In this document: positions 55,037-64,000 of the stretch, in pieces
How the letters are laid out: each line of letters starts with the position of its first letter
Numbering within the stretch: position 1 is the first letter of the stretch
Assembly (NCBI RefSeq): GCF_914767665.1
Contig: NC_059504.1
Location: forward strand, 37,851,720-37,915,719
Direction of reading: 5' to 3'
DNA from: Harmonia axyridis
Lineage: Eukaryota; Arthropoda; Insecta; Coleoptera; Coccinellidae
DNA length: 64,000 nucleotides
The notes under the pieces: model-generated
Databases searched by the model: none
What the model was told of the DNA's origin: nothing
Seen by the model: the letters and a program-made list of their open reading frames with translations, nothing else
Made by a program: the position numbers and the translations under genes

Positions 55037-57539
55037 TGATTCTTCTGATGCCATCAACAATACTATACATTTATGTTTGTCCAATTTATGATGAAACAGG
55101 AAAGCTATGGATCCATATTACTAATTTTTTTATAATTACATATTATTCAAAATCATGCAAATGTTACCTATTCAATTGGTCCTTATATTTTTCACAAAGA
55201 ATCTTAAGAACTAATGACAGCAAGTTTCTTCATTGGTTCACAAATGGAGCAGTATAAAAATACCAAGATATGGGTGTGATGAGAGAAAAAACTACAAAAA
55301 ACAATGGATAAAAAGCGGAAGCATTTTCTAAATTTGTATGTATCTCAAGACTAATCTCCGAAAATATAGAATGGATTTTCTTATAAATTTTATAGACAGC
55401 TGAAAACCACAAGGTTTGATTCATTCGAAATAACATCAAATTAAAAAACGAATTGTCATTTGAATATAGTACAGGGTGACTCCGAGGAACCTGACGTTTT
55501 TTGAATAAATAATAAAGGTGATGAACAGAGGCAGATGGTGGTAGAAAGGGTCATAAGGTTCTGAGTGAAATACGATTTCATTTACAATTAAACCGTTCAA
55601 GATTGTATGTTTGTGAATGACGCGTTCTTTCGCAATGATGCTCAATTATAAAAGTTAAACAACTATTTTTTCCCAGCTCAGCATGAAGCAGTTCCGTGCT
55701 ATAAAAATGGATTGAAAAACTGAGGAAAATCGGAAAATATCTGGACAAAAATCCTCTAATGTGAAATATTCATATAGGGAAAAGGGTTATAAAGGAGTTC
55801 TGAATGTTCAGCACGAAGATAAGCAGAAAAGCTAAGCCATGAATCATTTCGTAGAATCTCAAAGAACGAAGTACTGAGACACATTGCTACTTGAGCGGAG
55901 GAGTTACCAAACAGAACTTCACCACTATCGACTAGGAAATGGTGGTTTGAGTTATGAGAGAATTTACGGTATGAGTGGACACCTAATTGCATTCAACAGG
56001 ATGACCGTTTCCTATCCCGTATGTATATGTTAAGTACCAACATTTCTATGTGAATCAATTAATTTTCCGTGACTATTTCACCAATCACAAACTCGCAATT
56101 TTCAGTGACAAATGGATTCTAAATGGAAAAACTGTACAGCACCTGTTAGCAGTTTTTTCGAGTTAACCCGCGGCAAAACCTGACAGCTGTGGTCAATAAA
56201 ATTACAATCTTTGATAACAAATAACTATGGTCTCATGAAATAGTCTTGTCAAATATCATTCATCTAATTATTGCCGTGAAAAAAGAATCGAATGAACACA
56301 ATGCAAAGTAACAATAATACAAAAAGCATTCGTGTAGAATGTAGTTGCAAAAATCCCCGTCTAATTTGAGGATTCCTTCATTGAATTCATTCATAAATTT
56401 GAATTCACTATATACTGAACGGAAATAGGGAACCTATGGTATCGGATTAACCTAGTAAGGGATTGCTGATAAAAGTAATTATCTACAGTTGATATAGTTG
56501 AAAGTTCTCCGCTTATTTGGAGTTTGAGGAGATAATCGAATTGAAAAGTTCCTCATTTCCATAGAACTTCCTCGGTGAACCTAAGAAGTAAACTGCTCGA
56601 AGCAGAATTTGTTGAATAAATTCATCTTGATTAATGAGCAACATAGTTGAAATCAATTCAGGAGCTTTTTATTTTGAAAATTTCAATATCAAACTAATAA
56701 TCAAATCGTCATACTTAGGCCAAACAAAAATAACCCCTTATAAATATATTTCCACTTTTCAGGAGGAAAAATTAATATATGGCTGAATGAAATGAGAAGT
56801 ACATATAACATCTCAAGAAAAAATGCATCCGAGTTGATTTATGGCTATTTCTTTTATAAATGAAGCCATTGTACTTGAAAGGACAGTGAAATGTTGTAAA
56901 CTGGATCGATATCTGCTTGAGGCAACTGTGTCATGCCAAATCAATTATCTGAATTAAACGTGCCAAAGTCTCGAGGAGGATAGACCCCTTCATCTCACAT
57001 ATCGTAGTCAACATTCACATCTGGTGAATGAAGTGACCAAAGCAGCACTATAACACCCTGTACTCTTTAGAAATCCTTGTAGATGTTCTTAGTCTTACCA
57101 AAATTTAAATAACGGTCCACAAAATTTTCGACTGTTCAATTCAAAAATTAATCCAATTGCTCCCTTCTGCAGTTTGAGAATTGTAAAATTAAAATATCAA
57201 TGCAGATGTGATTCTAAACTGAAAATTTATTTAATAGTAGAAACATATTTTAGTGTCAGTTGTTGCTCTTAGTCGTAACAATGTATAATTAATGACAAAT
57301 GACAATTGTGAACATGAGCTGTTTATATAATGTTACCCAGTTGAATTAAAGTCAATAGTACAACCAAGGAATTTCGTTAAAGTCAGTTGTTGAATGGAAA
57401 AAGAATAAATTCCTCATAGAAGGTTTTTATTGTGATTGCCTAAAATACTTTTCAATGGATATTTCATGAAGAGCGTCTCATCAATATTGAAAAAAAATAT
57501 ATCGCACTGGTTTCACGTGCTACAGTCGAAGCATCATGC
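55037..57539. other. 2.5 kb without a recognised gene
   Basis: AT-rich sequence. TACAGGGTGACTCCGAGG near 55470 looks like the start of a CAGGGTG-type MITE, but no partner end was found. No transposon protein, RNA gene or convincing exon was seen. Confidence 0.4.
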
Positions 57540-57559
57540 ACTGATTTATTATTACATAC

Positions 57560-57705
57560 AAAGTGTGTTTTTATCTGAAAATATAACTGCATTCGAGGAA
57601 TAAGCAATGGCATCAGAAATGTCATTAATGAATACCAGAAAGATCAATGGACCCCGTATAGATCCTTGGGATATACCATACTTAAATATTTGATTGATTC
57701 GGTCT
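57560..57705 (-). pseudogene. Short RT fragment around the QGS block
   Basis: The minus strand reads YGISQGSIRGPLIFLVFIND, then ISDAIAYSSNAVIFSDKNT. It aligns with GVPQGSVLGPLLFLIFINDL and, more loosely, with the FADDT box, here mutated to FSDKNT. The catalytic Asp pair is lost. No more of the RT can be traced nearby. Confidence 0.7.
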
Positions 57706-59071
57706 TCACTTGATGGAAATTCATTTTAAATAAATACTTAAATCTTAATATCGAGTGAAAATGGACGTACACAACCAACCTCAGCTAGATGCATGTGGTT
57801 TGATAAATATGATCTTAATTATTGGAGGATTTGAACCCTTAAGCACAATGAATTCATTCAATACAAAAGTTGACCGCCTTACATGAATCCAAAAAATGTT
57901 GATGAGAATATCTCATGAACATGAATCAAATTTTAATTACAATGTAAAGAATTATAATGAAAGAGATGAAATTTTTGAACGTTTTTTTCAAATGTTTTTG
58001 TGTAATTTTATTTTATTATTATTTGAAATGAATTGTCATTCAGCAAGGACTGAACCCATCAATTACCATTGTCAACAATAATAGAAAAATGGAAAATTAA
58101 CATAACAAATTTAGATAGAATTGAAATTCGTCAAAGAGACATGCTTCCATTCCAGCTTTTTGCTCATATATGGTCATCATTTGCGTCAGTTCAAAAGTTG
58201 ATTTTAGTGGTCGACTAGGAAAATACTTTTCACTATCATATTTCACCATTATACACACTGAACTGTAACAAAAATCAATTCAGTGAAATATGCTATCCTG
58301 CTGTTCCACGATTAATACGAGTAGATAAGTTTGTAGTGACTCGGGGCTTGTCAGAGAGATGGCGTAGTGGCTGCGCATCACTCTATAAATCGGCTCCACT
58401 ATGGAGATGGGAGGTGTATTTGGCAGAGATCACTGAGATTTAAACTGATGATTCCATCAGTGATCTCGGACTAAAATACCGTAATCCTCAGAGAACGGAC
58501 GTACCTTCGAAATTGGCTCGGGAATTCATCGTCAAAAGTATATTTGAAAGTTCTTCATTTGTTGAGAGTTTGAAGAGGCAATATAAAACTAATTTTATTT
58601 TTATACAGCTTCCTTGGAAAATGGAAAGAATGATAAACTCAAAACTGCAATTGGTATGAGAGGAAACACCACTACGTGGTTTCTCAGTTCAAAACGAAAT
58701 ACGAGATATTTCTTCATAAAAAAAAACGATTTTTATGGAAAATTTACAAATTTTCCTTGAACAATAATTATCGTTGTGATGTGTAGTAGCCAAAGGTTTC
58801 CATGATAGTTACTTGTCTAAAGCGCGTGTCTTATGCTACAGGGACCAGTCCTTGCAGTACGATGGAAAAAAAGAGAATTTTGATATCGATCAATTCGACT
58901 CTTGTCAAACTCACTTAAATGTTTTGATTTTGACGTCCTCAAACTCGAAGCAGTCTATAATGGCAGTGATACTGCGGTGTTAACTTCACCACGGTACGAC
59001 AGTAGAAATAAAGTGAACGTAAATAAAACACACACAAACAATTTTTTCTACAATTAATACCTGGTCCTTTT
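57706..59071. other. Mostly unassigned; possible worn SINE at about 58360-58470
   Basis: A box A-like TGGCGTAGTGGCTGCGC lies near 58362-58378, but no box B follows. A perfect 11-base inverted repeat, GAGATCACTGA (58426-58436) and TCAGTGATCTC (58457-58467), sits just after it. The rest is AT-rich with no motif. Confidence 0.35.
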
Positions 59072-59081
59072 TATTATATGT

Positions 59082-60795
59082 CTTCTTCTTCTTTCTTCCA
59101 AATAGGCTTGTGACTGTTCCTCATCGTAACTCGCCCTATGCAGGTAGATTGTCGCTCCAGCGCTTTCTAGGCCGCCCAATGCTTCGTCTTCCATTAATAT
59201 TCTGGATTCGGCAAGCTCTTCTGATATCTTCGCTCCTTTCCCTGTCCCGTAAAGTTTTTCCGGCTATTCTTCTTACTATTCTCATCTCCGTCGCTTCCAT
59301 AATTTGTTGTGTTTTAGATGTTTCAGGTCTTGTCTCTGCTGCATATGTGAGTATAGGCCTAATTGCAGTCTTATAGATACGTACTTTAGTTTCCGTTCTC
59401 AAATATTTGTTTTTGAATATGGTGTCATCTAGTTGTGCGGCCGTTCTTGATGCTTTGATAGCTTGCCCTCTCACTTCAGATTCTAAGTCACCAAAGCTCG
59501 AAATTTCGATGCCCAAATAACGGAATTTCATCTCTTGGTGGATTATCTTGTCATCCACTGCCAATTTACATCGTAGGGGTGTTTTTGATGTAGTCATGCA
59601 CTTCGTTTTAGATACTGCTATCGATAACCCTAGCGATTTTGCGGCCGTGTTAAATGTGTAGAGGTGCCTTTGCAAGTCATCCTCATTTTCTGCCACCAAG
59701 ACAGCATCATCAGCATAGCACAGAATCTTCACCTCCCTGCTTCCCATTCGATAGCCCCTGTTCTTGCGTACTTTGCTTATGATCTCATCCATAATAATGT
59801 TGAAGAGTAGTGGGCTCAATGAGTCACCTTGACGTATACCTCTTTCCACGTTTATCGGTTCTGTGAGTTCATTCTCAATTTTAGCCTGTATTTGGTTATT
59901 TCGGTAAATATCCTCAATAGTTTTTATGATATTACACGGTATTTGTCTATCATACAGGAGGTGCACCACATCTTCTGATCTTATTCGATCGAACGCTTTT
60001 TCTAGGTCAATGAAGCAAAGGAATGCTGGTTTATTGTATTCTATGGATTTTTCTGCTATTTGCCTGATGACAAACACCGCGACCGTGCATGATCGCCCAG
60101 ATCTGAACCCTTGTTGTTCGTCAGATAGTGTGATTCGTTCAGTTATTAAGTTTGTTATCACTTTTGTGACTAGTTTCAGAGTGGTTGATAATAAATTTAT
60201 ACCTCTGTAGTTTCCGGGAACCTTTCTATCGCCTTTCTTGAAAAGCAGGATAGTCGTGCTTGTTCGCCACTCGTCAGGAATTCTGTGATGCTCGAAAATT
60301 TTCTGCGATAAAAAGGTCAATTCATGAACCAATCTTTCGCCACCATATTTAAGGAGTTCGTTAGTGATGTCGTCTGGGCCTGGGCTTTTCCTATTTTTGA
60401 GCTTGTCTAATGCTTTTCTTACGTCTGATTTTGTTATTGAGATGAAATCCTCTATTACTATATTGGGTGGGGTATGTTGTGTAGCTGATGTCGTACTCTT
60501 ATATAGGTCCTTCAAGTAACCGATCCATTCTTCCTTTCCAATCTTACTCACGGGTATCACCCCGTTTGTCTCTTTTCTTTGACCTCTTATGAAACGCCAA
60601 ATCTGCTTCTGAAGTCCGTAAAAGTCTTTTTCCAGTTGCTTTGTAAAGTTCTCCCAATGCCTCTCTTTTATTTGTCTGACCAACATATTAGTTCCATTCC
60701 GAATCCTCTTATATTCAACGTAAGACTCATGAGTTTTTGTTGCAAGATAATTGATGTATGCTTCTTTCTTCTTTTTGCACTGATCTTTAATTTCA
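59082..60795 (-). mobile_element. 5'-truncated RTE-like LINE with 10-bp target-site duplication
   Basis: TATTATATGT stands at 59072-59081 and at 60796-60805, exactly flanking the insertion. The minus-strand element ends with a GAA-rich tail (AAGAAAGAAGAAGAAG) at 59082-59100 and starts abruptly at 60795 inside the polyprotein. The target is AT-rich sequence just beside a mariner-like relic. Confidence 0.9.
59136..60686 (-). CDS. RTE-like reverse transcriptase, truncated at the 5' end
   Basis: This is a 516-codon uninterrupted minus-strand frame that is also open upstream to about 60795 (KKKKEAYINYLATKTHESY). It has the linker SPGPDDITNELLKYGGERLV, RT blocks ILLFKKGDRKVPGNYRGINL, QQGFRSGRSCTVAVFVIRQI, FIDLEKAFDRIRSEDVVHLL, RGIRQGDSLSPLLFNIIMDE and the catalytic CYADDAVLVA (59703-59720 region, about residue 322). 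It continues with KFRYLGIEISSFGD, RPILTYAAETRPE and a final GRRSIGRPRKRWSDNLPA. QGDSLSPLLF and GRPRKRW are hallmarks of RTE-like rather than jockey-like enzymes. The endonuclease is missing, so it is unlikely to move unaided. No inactivating stop was seen in what remains. Confidence 0.88.
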   Translation of the reverse strand: MLVRQIKERHWENFTKQLEKDFYGLQKQIWRFIRGQRKETNGVIPVSKIGKEEWIGYLKDLYKSTTSATQHTPPNIVIEDFISITKSDVRKALDKLKNRKSPGPDDITNELLKYGGERLVHELTFLSQKIFEHHRIPDEWRTSTTILLFKKGDRKVPGNYRGINLLSTTLKLVTKVITNLITERITLSDEQQGFRSGRSCTVAVFVIRQIAEKSIEYNKPAFLCFIDLEKAFDRIRSEDVVHLLYDRQIPCNIIKTIEDIYRNNQIQAKIENELTEPINVERGIRQGDSLSPLLFNIIMDEIISKVRKNRGYRMGSREVKILCYADDAVLVAENEDDLQRHLYTFNTAAKSLGLSIAVSKTKCMTTSKTPLRCKLAVDDKIIHQEMKFRYLGIEISSFGDLESEVRGQAIKASRTAAQLDDTIFKNKYLRTETKVRIYKTAIRPILTYAAETRPETSKTQQIMEATEMRIVRRIAGKTLRDRERSEDIRRACRIQNINGRRSIGRPRKRWSDNLPA

Positions 60796-60805
60796 TATTA
60801 TATGT

Positions 60806-61660
60806 GGAATACATTATTTAAATATCTTCCGCGTGATCTCTTACAGGTCTATTTCAGGAAATATCTCACCAATAACTTGACAGATGTTGTCTTTGAGATA
60901 GCCAATAGTTTGAGGATTATCGGCACGAACATGATCCTTCACATAACCCCACAAAGAATTCCAAAGGCGATTAATCACAAGATTTCGTTGGCCAATTCAT
61001 ATCGCCAAAACGAGAAAATATACGTCTTGGGAATTTTTCTCGCAATAAAGCCAAGATGGCACCATCTGGCTGAAACAACATCTCTTTCAATTTCATATCA
61101 TTAATTGAAGGTCAACAAGAATTGGTAATCATTCAGCTGGAGAGATGAGAATTGACGGTTTGAATGACACGTTCCTATATTCATTTACGAAGAATTAAGT
61201 GCCAATTACTTCACCAGACCAAATTGCAAACAATTTAGTGGATGTAATGGTTTCCCAGCAGTTACATGAGGATTTTCGCTACCCCATATATGACAATTTT
61301 GCTTGTTTACATAGCCACCAAGTAAAAAATGTAATTCGTCACTAAAGAAAGTCCGATGCAAAAAATTGCCACCCGAACATTGCTTTTACAGCACTCAATC
61401 GGCATATGTTTTACGCATTTCATGGTCAGCTGACCTTTGCTCTTGTCAAACTAAACTTTATCAGAATGAGGACGCAAATTCAGATCCAAAATATGCCATA
61501 GCGTGCCATAAGATAGGCCCTAATATTGTGCGCGCCAAGGAATGCATAAATGTGGATCTCCTTCAATTCCAGTAGCAATATTTTCTGACGAGCGTTCATT
61601 TCGATGTTATATATCTGTAACAAATGAATTTTTTTACTGTATTACCATTGTCCGCTCAGT
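60806..61660 (-). pseudogene. Mariner-like transposase relic beside the RTE insertion
   Basis: Minus-strand pieces from high to low coordinates are MNARQKILLLELKEIHIYAF near 61600, YGTLWHILDLNLRPHSDKV near 61480, a LLGGYVNKQNCHIWGS-like block near 61290-61330, PEDGAILALLREKFPRRIFS-like text near 61010-61070, GDMNWPTKSCD (61000-60970) and a shifted LWGYVKDHVRADNPQTI-like stretch near 60915-60950. These are the expected order of a DD41D-type transposase. Many frameshifts make it inactive. It is related to the 19.0-kb fragment. Confidence 0.7.
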
Positions 61661-62940
61661 TGGACGATTTTATCCACCATAGTATACCCGTAATGCACGA
61701 TACGTAAATAATTACTTCAGAATTACTTTTGGAGTAAGTTTGCACATTTTTCACACGTATTATCCTCTCGAACGATTCCGAATGTTTATTTTTGGAGATG
61801 ACAGCATCATACGTGCCAGTTCTACGGCAGATTAAGTGCAAGCGAAAAAATCGTCCGGGTCATAAAAACCGAGCAGCCATTTTCGACACTTAACGAACAA
61901 CGATTGCACGCATTAAAACGATATAAGGCGAAGGTGCAGACGTGTTGACGATACCATAAAAGATTCAAAATTGCTTCGGGGGCATCCATTCAGGTCCCGT
62001 AGAGACCGAACGGTGTTCATTTTCAATGTACCATTGTGCCCTCTGGTGCCAGTTTTAATAGAACCAAATACCCTGGCACATCACAGCTGCCTCCGTTTTT
62101 TTCTTGAATTATAGTTACCATATTTCAATTCACAAGCTATGCCGGAGGCGTCGTAATATTTTCAAACATGAACATTCTCATACGTCTGATAAATTACACG
62201 TTCTTAGCCGCTTAGATGCCCCGGTGCCAAGAGGTTAGGTCAGCCATATAATGACATCTTCATTGTAGGCAATATTAATTATTGGGAAAGTACCGGTGTT
62301 TTCTCATTTCGTATGGAAAGGAGTATGCTCCAACGCCTTCGCCGTTTTATTATTAGCATGGTAATTACTTGTATTATTAATTTTGAATGATAAGTATATG
62401 TGTACATTTGTCAGTTCCCAAGGCTTTCCCTAGCGTATGAAGTTGTGGGGAGGAGCAGCATGTGTTCAATGTGTCATTCCATGATTCATTCACGATAAAT
62501 AGTATTGACGATTTGAAACCATCGACACGTATAATTTACCTGAGGGTAATAATTGTAGTTCGGATAGATTTTATAAATTTCAACTTACTGAGATAATGCA
62601 CTTCAAAATTGCCTTGATAATTGCTCAATCATGAATGACTCAATTCGGTAAAAATTATCTATAATAATTGTAACGATGAATGACGATGAGATCTATGTGT
62701 AGAAATTGAGTGATTTTTGATAGGTTTCTAGGTCAGGTTTTTCTCAAACGCCAACTACCACACTTATAAAAAGTCACTTTATTTCTGCACGTAGGTCTTA
62801 TCGTGAAAGATTCGGGTGAAGTTTTTCGTTGCAAATTTTTTTTTTTCAAACAGCAAATACACGACCTATGAAAAGTCACTCAACTTCTTTCTACACATAG
62901 GTCTCATTGTAAAATATTCCTATAACCTTGAAGACTTGTG
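61661..62940. other. No recognised feature; weak local duplication near 62760-62930
   Basis: About 1.3 kb with short frames only. Two similar segments around AAAAGTCACTTTATTTCTGC (62769) and AAAAGTCACTCAACTTCTTT (62872), each followed by a GTAGGTCT/ATAGGTCT motif, suggest a local duplication of about 100 bases. Confidence 0.4.
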
Positions 62941-62944
62941 ATGA

Positions 62945-63725
62945 AATATTTCCCTTCTGTCAAAAATTCTATGTAAATGGAATGCAATTATCGAAAATTA
63001 CAGCGATAATTGCATTGTAGGAAGCGAAATAGCATTGCGATAATTGTTCTGTTCATAGATGCATAGTTTTTATGCATCTCACACAGTTCGAATTTATGGC
63101 AATTCCATTCTAAATCAGTTTGACAAGTATTGTAACAGTTTATTCGGGAAATATTCCCCCGAATTACACTCGTGCATCAAAATGACCGGATAATTTCGCA
63201 TTCCAACGTGTTTTCTTTGAAAAACTGCATTCGGTCATTTTCATTTTTTGAGAAAGAGCCCTCTTTCTCCAAAAATGAAAATGAACTCATGCAGTTTTCA
63301 TGACAACACTCTGTCATGCTAAATTATCGGTAATTTTGATGCACTTGTGCAATTACTTACGAATATTTCCCTCCTGTCAAAAATTCTATGTAAATGGAAT
63401 GCAATTATCGAAAATTACAGCGAATATTTCCCTCCTGTCAAAAATACTATGTATATGGAGAACAGTTATCGAAAATTACAGCGATAATTGCATTGTAGGA
63501 AGCGAAACAGCTCTGCGATAATTGATCTGTTCATAGATGCATAATTTCTATGCATCTTACACAGTTCGAATCTATGGCAATTCCATTCTACATCAGTTAT
63601 GACAAGTGATGTAACAGTTTATTCGGGAAATATTCCCCCGAATTACACTCGTGCATCAAAATGACCGGATAATTTCGCATTCCAGCGTGTTTTCCTAGAA
63701 AAACTTCAATTGGGTCATTTTCATG
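62945..63725 (+). repeat. Direct repeats of about 300 bp plus a 60-bp partial copy
   Basis: The block from AAATTCTATGTAAATGGAAT to GAAAAACTGCATTCGGTCAT (62960-63240) recurs at about 63435-63722. A third, partial copy of some 60 bases (63362-63420) sits directly before the second full copy. Shared landmarks are CAGCGATAATTGCATTGTAG, GATGCATARTTTYTATGCAT and TTCCCCCGAATTACACTCGT. Non-coding. Confidence 0.85.
63232..63286. repeat. Long hairpin between the direct repeats
   Basis: CATTTTCATTTTTTGAGAAA, GAG, then CCCTCTTTCTCCAAAAATGAAAATG form an almost perfect stem of about 23 base pairs with a tiny loop near 63260. It lies exactly where the first repeat copy ends and could mark the tip of an inverted element. 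Confidence 0.75.
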
Positions 63726-64000
63726 CAGATTTTCACGCAGACATAAGGGACATTATGGTCATGACACAAATATAACGACGAGAAAATATAAATTAATAAC
63801 AATAAAATTATTCCTTTTCGGAAACTAACTAAGAAATTTTCGTTTAACTAGCCCTGATGATGACTTCAAAATTATGTTGCAAGTATTCGGTCTTTTATCA
63901 ATGAAGTCTGTTTTGTGGAGAAAATCCGGAACTAAACACCTGTCAAAATCCACTTGTTCTATATTTAATTGCTGCGATACAACATTGATATGTACATAAA
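63726..64000. other. No recognised feature
   Basis: AT-rich end of the window, no motif seen. Confidence 0.3.

Overview
The window looks like a piece of an insect nuclear genome. It is AT-rich and packed with arthropod-type transposable elements: Tc1/mariner transposases, jockey/CR1-like and RTE-like LINEs, a Ty1/copia LTR element and many MITEs. No host exon, bacterial gene, CRISPR array or rRNA is supported. The species and order cannot be fixed from sequence alone, and the stretch is best read as intergenic or intronic DNA shaped by nested insertions. Three coding units are intact or nearly so: a two-ORF LINE (about 3.4-7.2 kb, plus strand), a complete copia element (48865-53559, plus strand, with two LTRs, PBS, PPT and a 5-bp target-site duplication), and 5'-truncated LINE reverse transcriptase ORFs on the minus strand (1-1741 running off the left edge, 14951-16846, 59136-60686).

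Layout. 0-7.2 kb: a truncated minus-strand LINE, a decayed plus-strand RT, then the full LINE. 7.75-9.6 kb: two internally deleted copies of a DD41D-spaced mariner-like transposon; a third lies at 20.9-21.35 kb. 10.4-10.95 and 16.87-17.7 kb: decayed minus-strand RTs, the second interrupted by the 2.19-kb LINE at 14684-16869 with a perfect 14-bp duplication. 14.1 kb: a tRNA-like SINE head. 17.7-19.6 kb: mariner-like relics and a GIY-YIG (Penelope-type) relic. 22.36-23.37 kb: a Tc1 relic with TIRs and TA duplications. 24.4-25.8 kb: two foldback or long-TIR elements side by side. 26.4-27.05 kb: a LINE RNase H/C-terminal relic. 27.6-31.6 kb: a tandem array of about 3.3 units of about 1.2 kb. 31.9-34.2 kb: a mariner relic, and a mariner-like relic holding a LINE fragment. 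36.2-36.9 kb: a hAT-like MITE. 39.07-40.35 kb: a 1.28-kb palindrome. 41.4-45.5 kb: a mariner with TIRs and a second mariner-like element with TIRs. 46-48.8 kb: LINE RT fragments. 54.6-55.0 kb: another MITE. 59.08-60.8 kb: an RTE-like LINE with a 10-bp duplication, inserted beside a mariner-like relic. 62.9-63.7 kb: direct repeats with a long hairpin.

How the parts interact. Reverse transcriptases of the LINE type can copy their own RNA and probably the SINE-like sequence. The MITEs carry terminal repeats but no transposase, so they would need enzymes supplied elsewhere. Most transposase copies here are broken. Apart from the copia element and the two-ORF LINE, little in the window looks able to move by itself. 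Names of clades are from motif recognition by eye and were not tested by any search.
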